Positions 1 to 5,775 of a stretch of 9,814 nucleotides of DNA are shown here, piece after piece. The stretch's first letter is position 1. Each line of letters opens with the position of its first letter. Source of the stretch: Clostridia bacterium (GTDB lineage: Bacteria > Bacillota > Clostridia > Oscillospirales > Acutalibacteraceae). Made by a program: the position numbers and the translations under genes. Under the pieces are notes generated by a model that did no database searches, was not told where the DNA came from, and was given only the letters and a program-made list of their open reading frames with translations. The DNA is taken from NCBI GenBank assembly GCA_900767015.1, contig CAAFXQ010000170.1:1-9814 (forward strand), in the 5' to 3' direction.

Positions 1-47
1 AAGATGTCGCTCGTTTGAGAGAGACGATTCTTCGGGGGTTTATTCTA

Positions 48-118
48 TTTGCCCGGACGCGGGGTTATTTGGGGGTTACCAATCGTCAAAGGATTCAAGT
101 CCGTCGTTTACGGGCAAA
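48..118. repeat. Inverted repeat at the left window edge
   Basis: TTTGCCCG at 48-55 is matched by its exact reverse complement CGGGCAAA at 111-118, with GGAC and GTCC just inside the two arms. The 55-base interior holds G-rich runs and no open frame of useful length. The segment lies downstream of the last gene's terminator. It may be part of an intergenic repeat or a structured region that continues past the window edge. Nothing else is supportable in bases 1-120, and there is no clear gene on either strand. Confidence 0.3.
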
Positions 119-154
119 ACAAAAAAGCGGTACCCTAGCTACAGATACCGCTTT
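117..154 (-). terminator. Rho-independent terminator of the secreted-protein gene
   Basis: Read on the minus strand, a perfect 9-base-pair stem (AAAGCGGTA pairing with TACCGCTTT, plus-strand arms 146-154 and 124-132, 13-base loop) runs directly into TTTTTTGTTTT. This is the classic intrinsic terminator layout. It sits 77 bases after the stop codon at 231 and closes the transcript of the PPKTGD-tailed protein gene. The plus strand lacks a comparable U tract, so termination is expected only for leftward transcription. Confidence 0.85.
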
Positions 155-230
155 AAGCATTCTTGCAGGATATGTATCCTGTTGAAAACGCTTCATTAGC
201 TTTTTTAAAAAAGTTAAAATGCGTTAAGCA

Positions 231-1172
231 TCAGTCGTCTTTCTTCTTGTTGAGACAAACAAAAGCAGCAGCAGAAGCAACGGCAAGAGTAGCAACAGCT
301 ACAACAACAGCTGAAGTATCGCCGGTCTTCGGGGGCTTGGTTGTAACAACGGCAGGCTTGGTTGTGGTTACTTCCTTTTCGGGCTCATCAACTTTGCCCA
401 GACCGATGTAAAGGTTGGCAAAGAAATCAACGATTTCGTTGTCAAGAAGACCTTCGATCATAGAAGTATCAAGACCGAGACCGGAAAGACCGCTCATGAG
501 CTTATCCATGATGCCGGAAACAGCATCTGTTGCGCCGCTTGCAGCATCGCCTGAGCCGCTGTCACCCGAGCCGCTGTCGCCTGAGCCGCCGAGACCACCG
601 AGAATACTGCTGATATCGAACGAACCGAGATCAATGCCGCTGGTGATTGAGCTAAGGTCAATACCGCTGCCGGAGAAAGCGCCGGAGATTGTATCCATCA
701 GTCCGGATACATCGAAGCTGCCGGATTCACCGCCAAGACCGCTGAGCATATCCGTTACCGAAGAAAGAGCATCGGGATTCGAGAAAGCATCAGTGATCCA
801 ACTCATATCAACGCCGCCGAGCATATCTGAAAGACCGCCGAGAGCAGAATCGGAACCGCTTGAAGCGTCAGATGAGGAATCAGCCGGTGCGGCTGCGTCA
901 CCTGTACCGAGATTCTTGAGTGCGTCTTCAAGACCTGCAAGCTTGTTTTCGTCGCCGGTTTCAATTGCCGACTTGAGAGAATCAACATCAAAGCCTTCGA
1001 GGTTCAGACCGCCGAGAAGCTCAGAAAGTTCACCGTCCGTAAGACTGCCGAGATCTACGCCTTCAAGACTTGAAAGAAGACCCGAAAGGGAAGAGTCAGC
1101 AGCAAAAGCGGCCGGAGCAAGCATGCAAAGGCACAGCGAAATTGCTACAAGTATACCTAAAAACTTTTTCAT
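231..1172 (-). CDS. Secreted Gly/Ser/Asp/Leu-rich protein with PPKTGD sorting-like tail
   Basis: I do not recognise the family; the product is a 313-residue exported protein. Residues 1-24 are a signal peptide (MKK start, hydrophobic core, AFA before the likely cleavage site). The mature part is low in complexity, with repeated short Leu-Ser-Gly-Leu and Gly-x-Asp segments suggesting weak amphipathic helices and a DSGSG repeat near residues 199-209. A TTTKP/TTKPP linker precedes PPKTGD (residues 280-285), a hydrophobic segment (about 287-307) and an NKKKDD tail. That is the layout of a sortase substrate, with PPKTG instead of LPxTG. It is therefore probably anchored to the wall or retained in the membrane. 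The frame extends to an ATG at 1193, but that ATG overlaps the ribosome site AAAGGAAG at 1183-1190, so I use the MKK start at 1172. The gene has its own promoter and terminator. Function is unknown; a surface or matrix role is inference. Confidence 0.8.
   Translation of the reverse strand: MKKFLGILVAISLCLCMLAPAAFAADSSLSGLLSSLEGVDLGSLTDGELSELLGGLNLEGFDVDSLKSAIETGDENKLAGLEDALKNLGTGDAAAPADSSSDASSGSDSALGGLSDMLGGVDMSWITDAFSNPDALSSVTDMLSGLGGESGSFDVSGLMDTISGAFSGSGIDLSSITSGIDLGSFDISSILGGLGGSGDSGSGDSGSGDAASGATDAVSGIMDKLMSGLSGLGLDTSMIEGLLDNEIVDFFANLYIGLGKVDEPEKEVTTTKPAVVTTKPPKTGDTSAVVVAVATLAVASAAAFVCLNKKKDD
550..594 (-). repeat. 15-base in-frame tandem repeat, three units
   Basis: Three consecutive 15-base units (550-564, 565-579, 580-594) differ at only a few positions, and the third is the most divergent. 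They encode DSGSG-type pentapeptides inside the low-complexity part of the secreted protein. In-frame tandem repeats of this kind can change copy number by replication slippage without breaking the frame. Confidence 0.7.
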
Positions 1173-1182
1173 GACAAACCAT

Positions 1183-1190
1183 CTTCCTTT
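1183..1190 (-). promoter_or_regulatory. Ribosome binding site fixing the start of the secreted-protein gene
   Basis: AAAGGAAG on the minus strand lies 10 bases before the ATG at 1172. The longer frame's ATG at 1193 sits at the upstream edge of this motif and has no ribosome site of its own, so the internal MKK start is preferred. That start also gives a standard signal peptide. Confidence 0.7.
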
Positions 1191-1246
1191 CATAATATTT
1201 ATACTAACGGCCGGAGCCGATAATATACTGATCCATTTTTAAGCAG

Positions 1247-1275
1247 ATTATACAACAATTATTTTTAAATATCAA
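1247..1275 (-). promoter_or_regulatory. Sigma-A type promoter of the secreted-protein gene
   Basis: On the minus strand, TTGATA (1270-1275) and a perfect TATAAT (1247-1252) are separated by exactly 17 bases. Transcription should begin near 1240, giving a leader of about 68 bases before the start at 1172. The promoter lies between the gene and the 164-base palindromic element, so the gene is likely transcribed independently of its upstream neighbour. Confidence 0.85.
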
Positions 1276-1296
1276 TAGGCGTGATAATTTTTTTTT

Positions 1297-1460
1297 AGGA
1301 AAGCTCTAAAAACTCAAGGCGTTTGGCATAGTGCCCAAATGATGTCGGATTTTAGGCGAAAAACCGCAGGAATACTCTGTGTATTTCAAGGTTTTTCAAC
1401 GACAAAGACGGCATTATTTGGGTGCTATGACGAATGTCGGGACGTTTTTAGAGATTGCCT
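1297..1460. mobile_element. MITE-like 164-base imperfect palindrome
   Basis: The two ends are inverted repeats: AGGAAAGCTCTAAAAAC at 1297-1313 faces GTTTTTAGAGATTGCCT at 1444-1460, with 15 of 17 bases matching. Pairing continues inward (CATAG with CTATG, CCCAAAT with ATTTGGG), through GAAAAACC (1358-1365) and GGTTTTTC (1390-1397), to an apical hairpin AATAC-TCTGT-GTATT (1371-1385). The whole element can fold into one long hairpin. It encodes no protein and ends 10 bases from the stop codon at 1471. A non-autonomous transposable element, or a REP-like repeat, is the best reading. I see no clear target-site duplication, and copy number cannot be judged from this window. Confidence 0.65.
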
Positions 1461-1470
1461 TTATAGTTTA

Positions 1471-2499
1471 TCACCATGTAATAAACATATCAAGACCTGA
1501 TGTCGTATAATCCTTGTTCAGTTCCATTCCGTTCTCCTTCAAAGCGCCCGCCATGCCGATGAGCATCTTATAATCCTTCATCGTAATACGGCATTTGATG
1601 GAAAGCTCGGAGCGGTCGGAGAACTTGTCAAGCTTGCCGGGAACAAAGCCCGTGCACCACCAATATTTTGCGTAGTCTCTTGTCAGAAGCTCTTTTCCTT
1701 TGCGATAGAAGGTCATCGACATCATCAGGGAATCCTCATCGCTTGCACAGTCGAAATGTTCGGCCGTTCTCGTTTCGGGCTTATTGTATACGCCGATCTC
1801 AGCGCCGAGGAAGACGAAACCGTACTGACCTTTCCAGAACTGAATGAGCCAATCCTTATTGTCGTAATTGAACTTACATCTCATCGTATCATAATAGAAT
1901 ACAATAAACGGTGCACCGATGTCATAAAGCTCGTTGAAGCCGAAGTTTCTTTGCCACGGGTCGTCAACCGTAAAATAGTAATCGCCTTCGGGATCAAACA
2001 TATAGCTTAAAAATCCGTCGGAGAAAACGGCTGCGCTTTTGATAACCTGCTGAGCGACGGTCGTCTTTTCCTCTTCGCTCATAGACGGATTCGTCGTCGG
2101 AATCGTAATGGCCGGAACGGTTGTGGTATCATCGGGCTTTTTCGTCGTTGCGCTGCCCTCGTTCTTTTTGGTGGTTGAGGAGTTTGCGTTCTGAGAATCG
2201 CCGAACGTTGTAAACGGATTCTTCTTCGTTGTTCCGTTTTCGTCCTTCTTTTCGTTATCCTCGCTCTTGAGCGTAGCAATCGGAAGCGTTGACGGAATAT
2301 CAACGGGAACGGTTGTCGAAGAAGCTGCCGAAGATGATTCGGACGAAGGCGCAGTCGTTGTATAGGTAACGGTTATCGGAGCCGGATTTTTAACCGTCGT
2401 CTTGTTGTTGAGCATTTTAACGCCGATAAAAGAACCGCCGCATACAAGAACAAGCGCAACTAAAGCGATAATCGTTGTTTTTGATTTATCCATCTTCAT
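1471..2499 (-). CDS. Membrane-anchored protein with C-terminal DUF4474-like domain
   Basis: The product is 342 residues. Residues 1-7 are basic and are followed by one transmembrane segment (about 9-29), so the rest should lie outside the cell. Residues 31-140 form a Ser/Thr/Lys/Pro-rich low-complexity stalk with three TTKK motifs. Residues 141-342 look globular and rich in aromatic residues, with DPWQRNFGF (180-188), a DTMRCKFNYDNKDW segment (204-217) and IQFWKGQYG (219-227). From memory these resemble DUF4474, a domain of unknown function common in Clostridia; a profile search is needed to confirm. Cys20 in the hydrophobic segment is preceded by Val, so it is not a standard lipobox. The start at 2499 is 11 bases after GGGAGG; an ATG at 2493 is also possible. 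The gene follows ftsZ but has its own promoter. Its function is unknown. Confidence 0.85.
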   Translation of the reverse strand: MKMDKSKTTIIALVALVLVCGGSFIGVKMLNNKTTVKNPAPITVTYTTTAPSSESSSAASSTTVPVDIPSTLPIATLKSEDNEKKDENGTTKKNPFTTFGDSQNANSSTTKKNEGSATTKKPDDTTTVPAITIPTTNPSMSEEEKTTVAQQVIKSAAVFSDGFLSYMFDPEGDYYFTVDDPWQRNFGFNELYDIGAPFIVFYYDTMRCKFNYDNKDWLIQFWKGQYGFVFLGAEIGVYNKPETRTAEHFDCASDEDSLMMSMTFYRKGKELLTRDYAKYWWCTGFVPGKLDKFSDRSELSIKCRITMKDYKMLIGMAGALKENGMELNKDYTTSGLDMFITW

Positions 2500-2510
2500 A
2501 TCATGCGTAT

Positions 2511-2516
2511 CCTCCC
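2511..2516 (-). promoter_or_regulatory. Ribosome site with two candidate ATGs and a two-codon ORF
   Basis: GGGAGG on the minus strand is 11 bases from the gene's ATG at 2499, which is rather far. It is only 6 bases from another ATG (2502-2504) that opens a two-codon frame, ATG-ATA-TGA. The TGA of that frame overlaps the gene's ATG in an ATGA arrangement, which would allow coupled re-initiation. This may be coincidence. Confidence 0.5.
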
Positions 2517-2557
2517 TATGAAGTTATTCTGACCCATAGTCAAATTATTCTTTATAT

Positions 2558-2586
2558 AGGATAACAAAAAAATCCAAAAAGGTCAA
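2558..2586 (-). promoter_or_regulatory. Promoter of the DUF4474-like gene
   Basis: On the minus strand, TTGACC (2581-2586) and TATCCT (2558-2563) are 17 bases apart, and the -10 is preceded by TGT, an extended -10 feature. The predicted start near 2551 leaves a leader of about 50 bases. The promoter lies downstream of the ftsZ terminator, which supports separate transcription. Confidence 0.7.
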
Positions 2587-2697
2587 GTAAAATCCCCTCA
2601 TTTTAATATATATTTACAATTACAGCTAAATATTGAGGATTCTGTCGGTTCAGCTGACATTTTTCTCATTCAAACAGAACCGAATACTCCGCCCGGC

Positions 2698-2731
2698 AAG
2701 CAAAAAAGCCGCCGCAGACAGCGACAGCTTT
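2698..2731 (-). terminator. Rho-independent terminator of ftsZ
   Basis: On the minus strand AAAGCTGTCGC (2721-2731) pairs with GCGGCGGCTTT (2705-2715) over 11 base pairs, including two G-U pairs, with a 5-base loop and a following run of six T. It begins 15 bases after the ftsZ stop at 2746. It marks the end of the dcw transcript in this window. Confidence 0.88.
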
Positions 2732-2745
2732 CCGTATATCTGATA

Positions 2746-4176
2746 TCAGTTGTTGCCGAAAATATTTCTGCCCTTGAAAATCGGAAGAACGTCACTTTCG
2801 TCCTCGTCCGGATCGTCAAAGATCGAAGAAGCCTTCTTCTTCGGGGTTTCAACTTCAAAGCTGCTTTCCTGTTCGGAAGCTCTTCTTTCGGCTGCAAGCG
2901 TGCCCTCGCTCTGTCCGGCAGGTACGGAGAAAATATCCTCGTAATCGTCGTTCTTATCCTCCGCCTGCGGCTGTACGGATTCGGAAGCCTGAGACGGACT
3001 GTTCTGTGCCTGCTGAGCGTGCTGTGCATTTTCAAAAGCCTGCATGAAAGAACGTCCGAATTCACTCGGTCCGTTGGAATCAACGGAAGTGAAAATCGAC
3101 TGACCCTCGCTCTTCGGTTTTGTGGACTGGCTGATAAACGGAGATCTCGCCGGTGCACCCGACTGCGGCTGGGTTCTTGCGGCCGGTCTTTCTTCTCTCT
3201 TTTCTTCAAGAAGCGTATCGGAGCCGGCAAAGCCCGTTGCGATAACGGTGATGAGCATTTCGTCGCCCATCTCTTCGTCGAATACGGAACCGAAGATAAT
3301 GTTTGCGTCGGGATTGGTTGCCTGTGTAACAAGCTCGCCCGCCTGCTCGATCATGTCAAGCGACATATCCGACGAACAGGTGACGTTGATGATAACGCCG
3401 CTTGCACCGTCGATGGCGGTTTCAAGAAGCGGACTGGTAATAGCCTGCTTGGTCGCTTCGTTTGCGCAGTCTGCGCCTCTGCCGCGGCCGATACCCATGT
3501 GGGCAAGACCGGCGTCCTTCATGACGCTCTTGATGTCGGAAAAGTCAAGGTTGATATAACCGGGAACCTTGATCGTATCGGAAATACTCTTGACGCCCTG
3601 CCAGAGCACTTCGTTTGCCTTGCCGAAAGCGTCCTTCATGCTCAGCGACTTGTCGCCTAAAAGCTTCAGTCTTTCGTTCGGGATAACGATCAGGCTGTCA
3701 ACGTGCTTCTGAAGCTCCTTGATGCCTTCCTCCGCCTGACGCATACGTCTTCTGCCCTCAAACTTGAACGGCTTTGTGACGATACCGACGGTAAGAGCGC
3801 CAAGCTCTCTTGCAACCTCCGCAACAATCGGAGCCGCACCTGTTCCGGTTCCGCCGCCCATACCGGCCGTGATGAATACCATATCGGTCGAGCGAAGAGC
3901 GTCCGCAATAACGTCACGGCTTTCTTCGGCGGCCTTTTTGCCGACAGCGGGATCACCGCCGGCTCCCATGCAGCCGGTAACCTTTTCGCCGATCTGAATC
4001 TTATGGGTTGCCTTTGAATTTTCAAGAATCTGTCTGTCGGTGTTGATGGTAAGGAATTCAACACCGAAAACGCCGGCGTCAACCATGCTGTTGACGGCAT
4101 TTCCGCCGCCTCCGCCGACACCTACAACTTTAATTTGGTTATAGGTGATATTGTCATTGTCCATAACGAAGCCCAT
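2746..4176 (-). CDS. ftsZ: Cell division protein FtsZ
   Basis: FtsZ is the tubulin-like GTPase that polymerises into the Z ring at mid-cell and recruits the divisome. The 476-residue product has the glycine-rich nucleotide-binding segment VGVGGGGGNAVN (18-29), the tubulin signature GGGTGTG (107-113) and the T7 synergy loop NLDFSDIK (209-216) with Asp211 and Asp214, so it should be an active GTPase. The conserved core ends near residue 322. A long disordered Gln/Ser/Glu-rich linker (about 323-455) follows, then an acidic stretch and the C-terminal peptide DVLPIFKGR (462-470). That peptide fits the D-x-L/I-P-x-F pattern that binds FtsA, SepF or EzrA type partners. The protein is longer than the usual 350-400 residues because of the linker. 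AAGGAGG at 4184-4190, 7 bases before the ATG, supports the start at 4176 over Met5. The gene has its own promoter and terminator. Confidence 0.98.
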   Translation of the reverse strand: MGFVMDNDNITYNQIKVVGVGGGGGNAVNSMVDAGVFGVEFLTINTDRQILENSKATHKIQIGEKVTGCMGAGGDPAVGKKAAEESRDVIADALRSTDMVFITAGMGGGTGTGAAPIVAEVARELGALTVGIVTKPFKFEGRRRMRQAEEGIKELQKHVDSLIVIPNERLKLLGDKSLSMKDAFGKANEVLWQGVKSISDTIKVPGYINLDFSDIKSVMKDAGLAHMGIGRGRGADCANEATKQAITSPLLETAIDGASGVIINVTCSSDMSLDMIEQAGELVTQATNPDANIIFGSVFDEEMGDEMLITVIATGFAGSDTLLEEKREERPAARTQPQSGAPARSPFISQSTKPKSEGQSIFTSVDSNGPSEFGRSFMQAFENAQHAQQAQNSPSQASESVQPQAEDKNDDYEDIFSVPAGQSEGTLAAERRASEQESSFEVETPKKKASSIFDDPDEDESDVLPIFKGRNIFGNN

Positions 4177-4183
4177 TAAACTT

Positions 4184-4190
4184 CCTCCTT
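4184..4190 (-). promoter_or_regulatory. Consensus ribosome binding site of ftsZ
   Basis: AAGGAGG on the minus strand, 7 bases before the ATG at 4176, is the best-matching ribosome site in the window. It fits the high expression expected of FtsZ and favours this start over the in-frame ATG four codons later. Confidence 0.85.
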
Positions 4191-4249
4191 GAATTTCGAT
4201 TTTCTAAATATAATAAGGGGTAAAATTCACCTGAAAAGATTTTCGTACT

Positions 4250-4258
4250 ATTATATCA
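4250..4258 (-). promoter_or_regulatory. Extended -10 promoter of ftsZ
   Basis: On the minus strand TGATATAAT (4250-4258) combines a perfect TATAAT with the TG of an extended -10. The -35 region at a 17-base spacing is only TTGTTT, so the extended -10 probably carries recognition. Transcription would start near 4243, about 67 bases before the ftsZ start. The AT-rich 174-base spacer holds no convincing terminator after ftsQ, so read-through from ftsQ may add to ftsZ expression. Confidence 0.65.
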
Positions 4259-4350
4259 TACACCAATCAAAAAAACAACAAGAAAAGATGTATATATTTT
4301 ACAGATTTTTTTTAAATTTTTGGACAATACAACGGAAAAGGTCAAAAATC

Positions 4351-5775
4351 TCAGTTCAGCTCACCCGTTTTGAACACAGCCTGATTGCCCAACCGAAGGT
4401 CAATATAGCATTTTTCCGACGAAGCGATGATTTCTTTCGTTTTGCTGTCATTGATAGCCTGAGCGGCAAAACGCATCTCATATTCGAAATCGGAATCCGC
4501 TTTCAGATACATCCAGACCTTATTGTTATATACAACAAATATTCTGTCCGTATTCCCGACATTTATTACATTGCAGTTTTTCAGTCCGCAGCTGTCAACA
4601 GCGGCGGCGATCTTCTTGGCAATTTTGTATTTTTGCTCGTTACCGTTTTTGTTGTCGGGGACAAATTTTGTACCGACCTGATATTCCTGCTTTTCGAGTC
4701 CCTCAATACGGTATCTCTTCCCCTTGACTTTCTTTTTGATGTCCGAAACGACTTTATCGTTCTCATCGATACAGATATAGCCCTCACCGTTTACGACATA
4801 GTACTTGTCCGTCGTTTCGCTTATCACAAGCCGCAGGGTGTCCGGAAGCTGATAATCCACCTTTACCTTCGCAATATACGGAAGCGCCTTTGTGACAATG
4901 TCGTTCGTTCCTCTTTGGCGGATTCTCAGCATATTGTCTCCTTCGCTGATACCCGCCGCCGTCAGGATTTCGCTTTCCTTATATTGGGTTGCCCCCTCAA
5001 TTACGATTTTTTCAATCGGCGCACCCTTTGCGAAGCAGAAAATCAGAGCGACGATCACCGCAAAGACAACGACAGCGCTGACGGTTGCCGCAATTTTTAT
5101 TTTCCGGGCTCTTCGTTTCTTTTTCAGCCGGATCTTTCTCAGCTCGTCCTTTGACTTGCCCTGACGGATCGCCTTGTCGTAGTTTTCCCTCGACTTTTCC
5201 CGCCGTCTTTTCTCTCCTGCGTCCGCCATCTTCTGAGCTGTCGTTTTCGGCTTGTTTTGCGGCGTTTTCCGGCTGTCTTTATCGGTTTTCGCTTCGTTTG
5301 GCCGTTTCTTTCCGCCGGACGAAGCCTGCTGTTTCTTACTGTTTTCGTTTTTTGTCGGCGGCTTTGACGGTTTCCTCTTTTTTACGGATTCAGAAGAGGC
5401 CTGCCTGCTCTTTCCCGATTGTACGGGTTTTCTTTTATCGGAAGTTTTCTTCTGCGAAGCCGCCCTCCCCGACTGACCCGTCGGCCGGGGACTGCGCCTG
5501 ACTTCGGAATGGTTATAAACGGAGCCGTCCCTTGCCGGGCTGTAAGGCGGAAAGTCATAGGAATGATCGTCAGCATAATAGGAACGTTCGCCGGGACGGT
5601 AAAAGCCGTCGGAAAAGACGGATTCGCCGCTTTTGTCCTTTTTATCGAAGCCGTCATAATACGGCTGCCGTTCGAATCCGATAGAATCAAAATTCTTCTT
5701 CATCTTTTCGCTTTCGCTTGACCAGTCAAAACCGTCCGAGCCGAAAGCACCGGTATTATCCCGTGAATCGTTCAT
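4351..5775 (-). CDS. ftsQ: Cell division protein FtsQ/DivIB with long cytoplasmic N-terminus
   Basis: FtsQ/DivIB is a bitopic divisome protein that links FtsL/FtsB to the septal wall machinery. With the ATG at 5775 the protein has 474 residues. Residues 1-90 are acidic and aromatic with four Gly-Phe motifs, and residues 92-226 are disordered and very rich in Lys, Arg, Ser and Gln. One transmembrane segment (about 228-248) follows, then a POTRA domain (about 253-320, ending in an LPDTLRLVISET pattern) and a C-terminal beta domain to 474. Typical FtsQ/DivIB proteins are about 250-300 residues with a short cytoplasmic tail, so the extension of about 225 residues is unusual. The longer frame starts at a GTG (5784) that lies inside the ribosome site, so the ATG 8 bases after AAAGGAG is preferred. 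The start overlaps the end of murA by 20 bases, which suggests translational coupling. The assignment is firm for the C-terminal half; the role of the extension is unknown. Confidence 0.93.
   Translation of the reverse strand: MNDSRDNTGAFGSDGFDWSSESEKMKKNFDSIGFERQPYYDGFDKKDKSGESVFSDGFYRPGERSYYADDHSYDFPPYSPARDGSVYNHSEVRRSPRPTGQSGRAASQKKTSDKRKPVQSGKSRQASSESVKKRKPSKPPTKNENSKKQQASSGGKKRPNEAKTDKDSRKTPQNKPKTTAQKMADAGEKRRREKSRENYDKAIRQGKSKDELRKIRLKKKRRARKIKIAATVSAVVVFAVIVALIFCFAKGAPIEKIVIEGATQYKESEILTAAGISEGDNMLRIRQRGTNDIVTKALPYIAKVKVDYQLPDTLRLVISETTDKYYVVNGEGYICIDENDKVVSDIKKKVKGKRYRIEGLEKQEYQVGTKFVPDNKNGNEQKYKIAKKIAAAVDSCGLKNCNVINVGNTDRIFVVYNNKVWMYLKADSDFEYEMRFAAQAINDSKTKEIIASSEKCYIDLRLGNQAVFKTGELN

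Noticed and set aside
1..120. tRNA or short C-terminal coding remnant at the left edge
   Set aside because: No T-loop GGTTCGAATCC-type sequence or acceptor stem is present. The only open frame (minus strand, ending at 76) is interrupted by a stop just upstream and overlaps the terminator.
415..1242. 275-codon plus-strand open frame, Pro/Ser/Glu-rich
   Set aside because: It lies antisense to the secreted-protein gene. The minus-strand frame has a signal peptide, a sorting tail, a promoter, a ribosome site and a terminator; the plus-strand frame has none of these.
2428..2445. Lipoprotein signal (Cys20) in the DUF4474-like protein
   Set aside because: The residue before Cys is Val, not Gly, Ala or Ser, so the lipobox does not fit. 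An uncleaved membrane anchor is more likely.
2605..2683. Weak inverted repeats (CCTCA/TGAGG and TCGGTTC/GAACCGA) in the ftsZ downstream spacer
   Set aside because: Arms are short and loops are long; in AT-rich spacer such pairs arise by chance, and no operator function can be supported.
2670..3332. 220-codon minus-strand frame rich in Arg and Pro
   Set aside because: It overlaps ftsZ in another frame and runs through the ftsZ terminator. The FtsZ frame is unmistakable.
4290..4350. Terminator after ftsQ
   Set aside because: The stretch is AT-rich with A and T runs but has no stable stem, so read-through into ftsZ is possible.
4189..5154. 321-codon plus-strand open frame opposite ftsQ
   Set aside because: It is the shadow of the FtsQ coding sequence and has no ribosome site or recognisable domain.
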